From: Parafilimonas sp.
GTDB taxonomy: Bacteria; Bacteroidota; Bacteroidia; Chitinophagales; Chitinophagaceae
DNA: 7,855 nucleotides
Reading direction: 5' to 3'
Assembly: GCA_023251275.1 (NCBI GenBank)
Contig: JAHEZC010000102.1
Span: forward strand, 1-7,855
Part shown: positions 1 through 5,534 of the stretch, piece by piece
Layout: the number at the start of each line of letters is the position of its first letter
Position numbering within the stretch: the stretch's first letter is position 1
Position numbers and translations under genes: made by a program
The notes under the pieces: model-generated
What the model saw: only the letters and a program-made list of their open reading frames with translations
Database searches by the model: none
Told to the model about the DNA's origin: nothing

Positions 1-2
1 TG

Positions 3-68
3 AAAGTCAAAAGACCGGGAAGTGTTTATCATCGCGCAAAAAAAATTAAATGTGGTAAAGTGAAATGA
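3..68 (+). CDS. Possible 3' end of an upstream gene (partial, left edge)
   Basis: From position 3 one frame is open for 21 codons and stops at TGA 66-68. The readable tail is strongly basic (KVKRPGSVYHRAKKIKCGKV followed by K), a composition common at protein C-termini. I do not recognise a family. Twenty-one codons in AT-rich DNA can be open by chance, and another frame is also open from the edge to a stop at 47-49, so this is only a candidate. The putative stop codon lies inside the left arm of the inverted repeat at 65-75, so the repeat may begin exactly at the gene end. Sequence left of the window would settle it. Confidence 0.25.
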   Translation, partial: KVKRPGSVYHRAKKIKCGKVK

Positions 69-217
69 CTATCCGGCTTTTGGAATTATCTTTTTTGAGC
101 ATAAGATATTATACTGATTAACACTGTGCCCAGGCGGGGATATTCATAGAATTTATCCTGCTTATCCGTCTAATCCGTGTTATCCGTGTTCTTTTTTACC
201 CAATAACGGATAGTCAT
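65..217. repeat. Element bounded by an 11-bp perfect inverted repeat
   Basis: ATGACTATCCG at 65-75 is the exact reverse complement of CGGATAGTCAT at 207-217. Just inside the arms similarity continues weakly (4 of the next 8 positions match). The enclosed 131 bases have no ORF of note but contain a 9-nt-period array whose TATCCG core also occurs in the arms. The layout resembles a small non-autonomous palindromic or MITE-like intergenic element. I see no flanking target-site duplication (GTGAA to the left, CTAAA to the right), so mobility is not shown. It could also be a large stem-loop in a transcript. Confidence 0.45.
151..186. repeat. Short tandem array, 9-nt period, core TWATCCG
   Basis: Four consecutive 9-mers keep one phase: ATTTATCCT, GCTTATCCG, TCTAATCCG and TGTTATCCG, followed by a partial TGTT. 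Position 3 (T) and positions 5-8 (ATCC) are invariant in all four units. The array lies inside the 65-217 inverted repeat. From general memory, similar ATCCGTGT/ATCCTG tandem strings recur between genes in many environmental bacterial genomes, but I cannot verify a family here. A binding array or a decayed repeat are both possible. Confidence 0.6.
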
Positions 218-380
218 CTAAACTGATAAAACAACGGAAAAATCATCTCTGCAAATTCAGATAAAACATTCCTTTTCAAATAAATTATCAACAGGACACA
301 GGCATCTTTTTTTCATCCACTCAATTCATCTTCGTTGTATTCATCAGCCGGGTACATAACATTCTCTCCCTTAACTCCGT

Positions 381-388
381 TATATTTG
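381..388 (+). promoter_or_regulatory. Candidate -7 box for ftsK (TATATTTG)
   Basis: TATATTTG matches the Bacteroidota -7 consensus TAnnTTTG at every defined position. It ends 16 nt before the ftsK ATG, which would leave a leader of only about 10 nt. No TTG or TTTG -33 element is found 17-23 bp upstream, so the call rests on the -7 box and its position alone. Confidence 0.45.
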
Positions 389-404
389 CTTTGCACAAAT
401 ACTC

Positions 405-2963
405 ATGGCCAACAAATTAAAAAAGAAATCACCTCCTCCGCCAAACCCCGATAAACTGCAGGAAGAAAAGGAAGAACAGGTTACGGTGAAAGAGGTAGTA
501 AAAGATGAACGCACTGCTAAAATTGCGGGAGCGGTGAGCCTGCTTATCTCAGCGTTCCTGTTTGTTGCATTTACTTCTTATTGTATTACCTGGCAGGAAG
601 ATCAAAGTATTGTAAAAGATTTTGGAGTAAAAATATTCAGCACCGATGATGTGCAGGTTCGAAACATACTTGGCGTCCTCGGCGCTTATATAAGCCACAA
701 CCTGATATATAATGGGTTTGGTGTTGCATCTTTTCTGTTGTGCACATTCTTTTTTGTAGCTGGTGTAAATTTATTATCCGGCAAAAAAATATTCAGCATT
801 ACCCGCAATATAAAATATGTTATCGTGGGTTTGCCTGTGCTCAGCGTGGCTTTTGCTTTCTTCAGCAGCGGCAGCAGTTTTTCATGGGGCGGCGCTGCAG
901 GTGAATTATTAGAAAGCTGGCTGGTAAAATGGATCGGCAAAACAGGTACCGGTGCATCACTGGCGCTTGCAGTGCTCATCTATATAATATGGAGATTTAA
1001 CCCAAGCTTCAGGTTACCTGAAAGAAGACGACATAAAATGCCCGATACATTACATGATGATGAGGGAATAATGGAAGGAGATATTATTCAATCAGAACTT
1101 TCACTTATAAAAGCCGAAGATGATTCGGATAAAAAAGGAGATGATTTTATCAGCAGCAATAAATTGAAAAATGATGCCAAAGGAGTTGTGGTGATTATGC
1201 CGAAACAGGAAAATGAAATTCCTGACCCGATGCATCAGTTTTCGGTATCTGAAAAAGAAATACAAGAAAATGATCGCAGTAGTGTTGAAATGAACAAACC
1301 GGATTTGAATATTCCTGAAGAAAAAGTGAAGGGAGATGAGCTGAAAAAACCGGTAAAAGTTGTTGCAGCAGATATGGAACTGGAAATAAAAGAAAGTGTG
1401 GAAGAAGTGGAAGAAGAAGAACCTGTAAAACCAGAGACCAGGAATATCAAGCTGAATATTCCTTATGAACCTACCCTTGATTTAAGCAGCTATCAATATC
1501 CATCCCTTGATCTGCTTGAAACACATGGCAGCGAAAAAATCGTACACGATCCGGCAGAACTTGAAGCCAATAAAACCCAGATCATTTCTACACTTAAAAA
1601 TTATGATATACAGATTCAGCGTATTGCAGCCACAGTTGGGCCCACAGTCACTTTGTACGAAATTGTTCCTTCACCGGGTGTGCGGATAAGCCGGATCAAG
1701 AATCTTGAAGATGATATTGCGCTTAGCCTTTCTGCCCTTGGCATTCGTATTATTGCGCCAATTCCCGGCAAAGGTACTATAGGTATTGAAGTACCCAACG
1801 TGCGCAAAACAGTGGTCAGCATGAAGACATTACTGGCAAGTGAAAAATTCCAATATAACAATTTCTCTCTCCCCATCGCTATCGGTAAAAAAATTGATAA
1901 TGAAAATTTTATTGTTGACCTTACCAGTATGCCGCATCTTTTAATGGCAGGTGCTACCGGGCAAGGGAAATCAGTAGGAATTAATGCTGTGTTGCTCTCA
2001 TTATTATATAAAAAACATCCATCGCAACTTAAGCTTGTATTGATTGATCCGAAAAAAGTAGAACTCAGTTTATACTCAGCCATAGAAAAACATTTTCTTG
2101 CCAAACTGCCTGGAGAAGAAGAATCAATCATCACTGATACGAAAAAGGTTGTGTATTCGCTCAATGCTTTATGTATTGAAATGGACAACCGCTACGACTT
2201 GCTAAAAGAAGCCGGTTGCCGCAATATTAAAGAATACAATGAAAAATTTATAAAGCGTAAACTCAACCCGCAAAAAGGTCATCAATATTTACCTTTTATT
2301 GTATTGGTAATTGATGAGTTTGCAGACTTGATCATGACAGCAGGGAAAGAAATTGAATTACCTATTGCTCGTCTTGCACAGCTCGCACGTGCAGTAGGGA
2401 TACATTTAATTATTGCTACCCAACGTCCTTCTGTAAATATCATAACCGGAACTATCAAAGCCAATTTTCCTGCCCGCATGGCTTTTAAAGTTTCATCGAA
2501 GATTGACAGCAGAACTATCCTTGATGTCGGAGGTTCTGAGCAGTTAATCGGGAAAGGCGATATGCTCATAAGTTATAATGGTGAAATTACCCGCCTGCAA
2601 TGCGCTTTTGTAGATACCCCTGAAGTAGAACGTGTGTGTGAATTTATTGGTGAGCAAAAGGGCTATCCGCAGGCATTCATGCTGCCGGAATACATAGACG
2701 AGAAAGACATGGAAAGCAAAGAATTTGATCTGGCTGATCGTGATCCGCTTTTTGAGGAGGCTGCCAGGTTGATCGTCCAAAACCAGATGGGCAGCACGTC
2801 GCTTATCCAGAGAAGGATGAAACTGGGCTATAACCGCGCAGGCCGGTTAATGGACCAGTTGGAAACCGCAGGTATTGTCGGGCCTAATCTCGGAAGTAAG
2901 GCAAGGGAAGTGCTTGTAAGAACAGAAAGCGAATTGCAGGGAGTATTGGATTCAATGGGATAA
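405..2963 (+). CDS. ftsK: DNA translocase FtsK (FtsK/SpoIIIE family)
   Basis: FtsK is a septum-anchored, ATP-driven double-stranded DNA pump that clears chromosome ends from the closing division site and helps dimer resolution. The protein has 852 residues. The N-terminus is proline- and lysine-rich, followed by a membrane part with about four helices (roughly 39-62, 88-124, 137-154, 183-198). Next is a charged, low-complexity linker (about 200-365), shorter than in E. coli, as is usual for this phylum. The motor follows: alpha domain about 384-485, then the RecA-like domain with Walker A GATGQGKS (516-523) and Walker B LVIDEF (D637, E638), and the conserved IIATQRPS stretch after it. The C-terminal winged-helix gamma domain (about 780-845, SLIQRRMKLGYNRAGRLMDQ) would read KOPS-like polar sequences. 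The ATG at 405 gives a normal N-terminus just after a -7 box. No frameshift or missing catalytic residue is seen. The next gene, lipB, is convergent, so ftsK appears monocistronic at its 3' side. Confidence 0.97.
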   Translation: MANKLKKKSPPPPNPDKLQEEKEEQVTVKEVVKDERTAKIAGAVSLLISAFLFVAFTSYCITWQEDQSIVKDFGVKIFSTDDVQVRNILGVLGAYISHNLIYNGFGVASFLLCTFFFVAGVNLLSGKKIFSITRNIKYVIVGLPVLSVAFAFFSSGSSFSWGGAAGELLESWLVKWIGKTGTGASLALAVLIYIIWRFNPSFRLPERRRHKMPDTLHDDEGIMEGDIIQSELSLIKAEDDSDKKGDDFISSNKLKNDAKGVVVIMPKQENEIPDPMHQFSVSEKEIQENDRSSVEMNKPDLNIPEEKVKGDELKKPVKVVAADMELEIKESVEEVEEEEPVKPETRNIKLNIPYEPTLDLSSYQYPSLDLLETHGSEKIVHDPAELEANKTQIISTLKNYDIQIQRIAATVGPTVTLYEIVPSPGVRISRIKNLEDDIALSLSALGIRIIAPIPGKGTIGIEVPNVRKTVVSMKTLLASEKFQYNNFSLPIAIGKKIDNENFIVDLTSMPHLLMAGATGQGKSVGINAVLLSLLYKKHPSQLKLVLIDPKKVELSLYSAIEKHFLAKLPGEEESIITDTKKVVYSLNALCIEMDNRYDLLKEAGCRNIKEYNEKFIKRKLNPQKGHQYLPFIVLVIDEFADLIMTAGKEIELPIARLAQLARAVGIHLIIATQRPSVNIITGTIKANFPARMAFKVSSKIDSRTILDVGGSEQLIGKGDMLISYNGEITRLQCAFVDTPEVERVCEFIGEQKGYPQAFMLPEYIDEKDMESKEFDLADRDPLFEEAARLIVQNQMGSTSLIQRRMKLGYNRAGRLMDQLETAGIVGPNLGSKAREVLVRTESELQGVLDSMG

Positions 2964-2971
2964 AGAAGACC

Positions 2972-3017
2972 GAAATTTTACAAAAAAATCTGCTTATAAT
3001 TCCAGATTTACAATTTC
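2972..3017 (-). terminator. Hairpin terminator between ftsK and lipB, stronger for lipB
   Basis: AAATCTG (2986-2992) and CAGATTT (3003-3009) form a perfect 7-bp stem with a 10-nt loop. An outer 6-bp stem GAAATT (2972-2977) / AATTTC (3012-3017) can stack on it across an asymmetric internal loop. Read on the minus strand, the inner stem runs directly into a run of T (complement of 2982-2988), the layout of an intrinsic terminator about 10 nt after the lipB stop. On the plus strand the following ATTTCTTT is only moderately T-rich, so ftsK termination here is possible but weaker. Confidence 0.6.
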
Positions 3018-3018
3018 T

Positions 3019-3729
3019 TTAGATTAATTCCGCATCAAACACTTTTTCAAAATTGAATCTTACTTTGTTCCTGATTTCCTCCATAGAAATGCTTTGACCC
3101 AATTCTTTCTGCAGTGAGGTAACCTGCTTGCCCTGTATGCCGCAGGGGACTATATAATTAAAATAATCAAGATCAGTGTTTATATTAAAAGCGAACCCAT
3201 GCATAGTTATCCAGCGACTGCAGCGTATGCCCATAGCACAGATCTTTCGCTCACTTCCTTTCACATCCGGCTCGATCCACACGCCTGTTTCTCCTTTACT
3301 CCTTTCTCCCTTTAAACCATATTCAGCTATTGTGCGAATAATGACTTCTTCAAGGCTGCGTAAATACCATCCGAGATCGGTATTGAAATGTTGCAGGTCA
3401 AGAACAGGATACCCCACCAATTGCCCTGGCCCGTGAAAAGTTATATCTCCTCCCCTGTTTATGTGAAAATATTCAATCCCTTTTTTTATTCTTTCTTCTT
3501 CATTCAGCAAAACATTCATTGCGTTGCCATTCCTCCCTAAAGTATAAACAGGCGAATGCTCAACAAATAAAAGATAGTTTGTAGTTGACTGATCACCGCC
3601 TTCTGTTAACGGTTCACTATTTACCAATGACTTTATCCGTACATTTTCCTGCAATAACATTTCCTGGTAATCCCATACTTCTTTATATGATTTTTTGCCC
3701 AGTTCCTGTAAAAAGACTTTTTTCTTCAT
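3019..3729 (-). CDS. lipB: Octanoyltransferase LipB (lipoate biosynthesis)
   Basis: LipB moves the octanoyl group from octanoyl-ACP to a lysine of lipoyl domains (for example in pyruvate dehydrogenase E2 or glycine cleavage H protein) in the cytoplasm; LipA then inserts sulfur. The 236-residue protein carries the family signature RGGDITFHGPGQLVGYPVLD from residue 92, the lysine in RKICAMG (K162) and the active-site cysteine in VPCGI (C196). K162 and C196 correspond to the E. coli Lys135/Cys169 pair that forms the acyl-thioester intermediate. MHGFAFN (176-182) is also conserved. The N-terminus (QELGKKSYKEVWDYQE) aligns with the normal family start, which supports the ATG at 3727-3729. The ATG lies only 5 nt from a -7 box. 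The gene is divergent from rluD and convergent with ftsK; no lipA or other lipoate gene is in view. Confidence 0.97.
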   Translation of the reverse strand: MKKKVFLQELGKKSYKEVWDYQEMLLQENVRIKSLVNSEPLTEGGDQSTTNYLLFVEHSPVYTLGRNGNAMNVLLNEEERIKKGIEYFHINRGGDITFHGPGQLVGYPVLDLQHFNTDLGWYLRSLEEVIIRTIAEYGLKGERSKGETGVWIEPDVKGSERKICAMGIRCSRWITMHGFAFNINTDLDYFNYIVPCGIQGKQVTSLQKELGQSISMEEIRNKVRFNFEKVFDAELI

Positions 3730-3734
3730 TACAG

Positions 3735-3742
3735 CAAAAGTA
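3735..3742 (-). promoter_or_regulatory. Candidate -7 box for lipB (TACTTTTG)
   Basis: On the minus strand TACTTTTG is a perfect TAnnTTTG match, and only 5 nt separate it from the lipB ATG. A weak -33 candidate, TTTC (complement of 3762-3765), sits 19 bp upstream, the usual Bacteroidota spacing, with one mismatch to TTTG. Transcription would start at or next to the start codon, so lipB mRNA would be leaderless or nearly so. Confidence 0.6.
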
Positions 3743-3795
3743 AGATTAGTTCAAAGACAATGAAAACTGTGCGTATCCGATGGAGCGTCAATACC

Positions 3796-3803
3796 TATTT
3801 TTG
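3796..3803 (+). promoter_or_regulatory. Candidate -7 box for rluD (TATTTTTG)
   Basis: TATTTTTG matches TAnnTTTG fully and ends 6 nt before the rluD ATG, again predicting a leaderless or nearly leaderless mRNA. No clean -33 TTTG is found at 17-23 bp; the nearest TGTG (3768-3771) is 24 bp away. It lies 53 bp from the opposing lipB box, so the two promoters are packed back to back. Confidence 0.55.
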
Positions 3804-3809
3804 TAAGTT

Positions 3810-4856
3810 ATGAATAGCGAACCGGAAATACAGGAAGAAGACGCTGCCGAAGAACTTTATGAACGAAGGTCTTTTACCGTTGATCGCAGACAAGAACCCA
3901 TAAGAATAGATAAATGGGTACAGCACAGGATTGAAAATGCCAGTCGGAATAAGATTCAACAAGCAATTAATGCTGCATTCCTTACAGTCAATGGAAAGGC
4001 TGTTAAAAGCAATTACAAAGTAAAGCCCGGCGATGAAATCAATCTTCTGAGCCTGGCCAATCCGGAATATACAGAAATAAAACCCGAGCCTCTTCTGCTG
4101 AATACTGTGTATGAAGATTCTGAGATAATGGTAATTAACAAACCACCTGGACTTGTGGTACATCCCGGCGTTGGTAACTATACAGGCACATTACTCAATG
4201 GAATAGCATACCATTTATTGCAACAAAACCCAAGCCTTGATGAAGACAAATTGCCGCGATTTGGTCTTGTTCACCGCATTGATAAAAATACAAGCGGCCT
4301 GATCCTGCTGGCAAAAACCGCAGAAGGTGCCGCACATCTTGCCAAACAGTTTTTTAACCATACAGTGCAAAGAAAATATGCGGCGCTCGTTTGGGGCGAT
4401 ATGGAAAATGATGAAGGAACAATCGAAGCTCATATTGCACGTCATCACCGTTTCAGAAAAAAATTTGACGCTTATCCCGAAGGTGAAACGGGTAAACATG
4501 CCATTACACACTATAGAGTGATCGAACGTTTTAATTATGTAACATTGATCGAATGTATGCTGGAGACCGGTCGCACTCACCAGATACGGGTACACATGAA
4601 ATATATCGGCCACACTTTGTTTAATGATACAGAATATGGAGGAAATAAAATTCTGAAAGGAACCATATATTCAAAATACAGGCAGTTCGTCGAAAATTGT
4701 TTTACAGTTTGCCCGAGATGTGCTTTGCACGCAAAAACGTTAGGCTTTACTCATCCGAAAACAAATATGGATATGTTCTTTGAATGCCCCCTCCCTGATG
4801 ATATGACCCTGCTGATTGAGAAATGGAGAAACTATATACACTTTAAGCAGCAATAA
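3810..4856 (+). CDS. rluD: 23S rRNA pseudouridine synthase, RluA/RluD family
   Basis: RluA-family enzymes isomerise specific uridines to pseudouridine in rRNA. The RluD type acts on helix 69 of 23S rRNA (U1911, U1915 and U1917 in E. coli) and aids ribosome assembly. The 348-residue protein has an acidic N-terminal tail (1-25), then an S4 RNA-binding domain (about 31-85: IRIDKWVQHRIENASRNKIQ and NGKAVKSNYKVKPGDEI), then the catalytic domain. The catalytic motif is HRIDKNTSG (155-163) with nucleophile D158; the family consensus is HRLDxxTSG. TGRTHQIRVH (253-262) and ALHAKTLGFTHP (305-316) are the other expected motifs. S4 plus catalytic domain points to RluC/RluD rather than RluA. Exact target uridines cannot be read from sequence, so the symbol is likely but not proven. 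The start lies just after a -7 box. No clear terminator follows the gene before the groES region. Confidence 0.93.
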   Translation: MNSEPEIQEEDAAEELYERRSFTVDRRQEPIRIDKWVQHRIENASRNKIQQAINAAFLTVNGKAVKSNYKVKPGDEINLLSLANPEYTEIKPEPLLLNTVYEDSEIMVINKPPGLVVHPGVGNYTGTLLNGIAYHLLQQNPSLDEDKLPRFGLVHRIDKNTSGLILLAKTAEGAAHLAKQFFNHTVQRKYAALVWGDMENDEGTIEAHIARHHRFRKKFDAYPEGETGKHAITHYRVIERFNYVTLIECMLETGRTHQIRVHMKYIGHTLFNDTEYGGNKILKGTIYSKYRQFVENCFTVCPRCALHAKTLGFTHPKTNMDMFFECPLPDDMTLLIEKWRNYIHFKQQ

Positions 4857-4978
4857 ATTTAATATTACTTCAGGTATTGTGCTGTAAAATATCCTGCATG
4901 AATGCTCCCCGATAGCTATTATTACCTTTTTCAACTTGGGAATAAAATCACAAAAAATGTCAATGGAATTGATGAAAT

Positions 4979-5009
4979 TTTGTCACAGCCATATAAAACC
5001 CTTTCTTTG
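4979..5009 (+). promoter_or_regulatory. Candidate groESL promoter, TTTG-N19-TTTCTTTG
   Basis: TTTG at 4979-4982 is followed after exactly 19 bp by TTTCTTTG at 5002-5009. The Bacteroidota consensus is TTTG, 19-21 bp, then TAnnTTTG; the -7 box here differs only at its second base. Transcription would start near 5013-5016, leaving an untranslated leader of about 135 nt that holds all the palindromes listed below. It is the best-spaced promoter in the window, found by eye. Confidence 0.5.
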
Positions 5010-5068
5010 CGCTCCAATTTTACCTGCCAATACTTCTTTTAATAAAATGAAAAAATGAAATTTTGACC

Positions 5069-5090
5069 TTTTGAGCACCGTGGCACAAAA
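5069..5090. promoter_or_regulatory. 22-bp imperfect dyad upstream of groES (possible operator)
   Basis: Arms TTTTGAGC (5069-5076) and GCACAAAA (5083-5090) pair at 7 of 8 positions around a 6-bp centre. Size and symmetry fit a site for a dimeric repressor or a small RNA hairpin. It is not the CIRCE element of HrcA (TTAGCACTC-N9-GAGTGCTAA), although both contain GCAC. The regulator is unknown. Confidence 0.4.
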
Positions 5091-5119
5091 ATCGCGATGC
5101 AGAAAACCTGAAACCAAAA

Positions 5120-5133
5120 TTTAGTTAACTAAA
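5120..5133. promoter_or_regulatory. 14-bp perfect palindrome before groES start
   Basis: TTTAGTTAACTAAA is its own reverse complement and ends 15 nt before the groES ATG, next to the A-rich stretch that usually aids translation initiation in this phylum. It could be an operator or could affect ribosome access. With no loop, an RNA hairpin would be small, so a DNA-binding site seems likelier. An adjacent shorter palindrome, ATCGCGAT, lies at 5091-5098. Confidence 0.45.
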
Positions 5134-5148
5134 AAAATCAATACAATT

Positions 5149-5430
5149 ATGGCAAATCAACTTAATGTTACCCCTTTACACGACAGGGTAATTGTACAGG
5201 CTGCGGCAGCAGAAGAAAAAACTGCCGGCGGCATTATTATTCCTGACACTGCAAAAGAAAAACCTCAGCGTGGCACTGTTGTAGCTGCAGGCCCAGGCAA
5301 AAAAGATGAACCCGTCACCGTAAAAGTGGGTGATACGGTTTTGTACGGAAAATATGCCGGTACAGAAATCCAGATTGAAGGTGCAGATTACCTTATTATG
5401 AGAGAGAGTGACATCCTTGCAATTATTTAA
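5149..5430 (+). CDS. groES: Co-chaperonin GroES (Hsp10)
   Basis: GroES forms the seven-subunit lid that closes the GroEL folding chamber in the cytoplasm. The 93-residue product has the usual family length. It starts with the signature [13 protein letters not shown] (5-17), has the mobile loop around 20-36 with the hydrophobic GGIIIP (27-32) that docks onto GroEL, then [10 protein letters not shown] (41-50) and the C-terminal barrel strands ([15 protein letters not shown], 60-74). Nothing is missing. The ATG at 5149 is the only start that gives a normal N-terminus. There is no Shine-Dalgarno sequence; the upstream bases are A-rich. It is the first gene of the groES-groEL operon, 104 bp before groEL, and lies downstream of several palindromes that suggest stress regulation. 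Confidence 0.98.
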   Translation: MANQLNVTPLHDRVIVQAAAAEEKTAGGIIIPDTAKEKPQRGTVVAAGPGKKDEPVTVKVGDTVLYGKYAGTEIQIEGADYLIMRESDILAII

Positions 5431-5491
5431 GGCTAAATTGTTTTTTAAAGATTGCTTATCAACATTTTATTAAAATCAAATTTGTAAACAT

Positions 5492-5518
5492 CTCCTGAAC
5501 CGCCCAATAGGTCGGGAG
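5492..5518 (+). promoter_or_regulatory. Small stem-loop holding a GGGAGG motif before groEL
   Basis: CTCC (5492-5495) and ACC (5499-5501) can pair with GGAG (5515-5518) and GGT (5510-5512), across a small internal loop and an 8-nt loop. The right arm includes GGGAGG (5514-5519), the only Shine-Dalgarno-like string seen before a gene here, 15 nt from the groEL ATG. It may tune groEL translation within the operon mRNA or be incidental, since this phylum rarely depends on Shine-Dalgarno pairing. Confidence 0.3.
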
Positions 5519-5534
5519 GCAAAACTCGTAAAAT

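Larger units (their letters stand above)
69..404. other. Non-coding region upstream of ftsK
   Basis: This stretch of about 336 bases has no credible gene on either strand. It holds most of the inverted-repeat element (65-217) with its 9-nt-period array (151-186), then AT-rich DNA without clear structure from about 218 to 380, then the ftsK -7 box at 381-388. A T-rich run near 90-96 has no proper stem in front of it, so I do not call a terminator for the upstream gene. Confidence 0.6.
4857..5148. other. Regulatory intergenic region between rluD and groES
   Basis: This 292-base AT-rich stretch has no gene. It contains a promoter candidate (4979-5009), a repeated ATGAAATTTTG (4972-4982 and 5055-5065), a 22-bp imperfect dyad (5069-5090), an 8-bp palindrome (5091-5098) and a 14-bp palindrome (5120-5133). 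Only weak symmetry (ATAGCTAT, 4912-4919) lies after rluD, and no convincing terminator. Its length and symmetry density fit a regulated heat-shock operon. Confidence 0.6.

Noticed and set aside
285..293. TTATCAACA resembling a DnaA box (TTATNCACA)
   Set aside because: It is a single site with one mismatch and no cluster or AT-rich unwinding region. The TTATCCG units of the nearby array differ at the last three bases of the box, so an origin is not supported.
313..357. Minus-strand mini-ORF of 14 codons (MYPADEYNEDELSG)
   Set aside because: It has an ATG, a GA-rich upstream stretch and an acidic product, but it is too short to support and lies in the ftsK upstream region. A frame this short is expected by chance.
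1616..2188. Open frame of 190 codons antisense to ftsK
   Set aside because: It lies wholly inside the motor domain of ftsK, resembles no family I know, and its composition fits a shadow of the sense codons. Smaller antisense frames in groEL and rluD were rejected for the same reason.
4903..4920. Terminator after rluD
   Set aside because: Only short symmetries (GCAT-GA-ATGC nearby and ATAGCTAT) occur, with no stable stem followed by a T-run.
5069..5090. CIRCE (HrcA operator) upstream of groES
   Set aside because: The dyad shares GCAC but has different arms and a 6-bp centre in place of the 9-bp spacer, so it does not match TTAGCACTC-N9-GAGTGCTAA.
5477..5484. Internal promoter for groEL (TTG-N22-CAAATTTG)
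   Set aside because: The -7 box lacks its first T and the spacing of 22 bp is at the edge of the accepted range, so the evidence is too weak to list beside the operon promoter.
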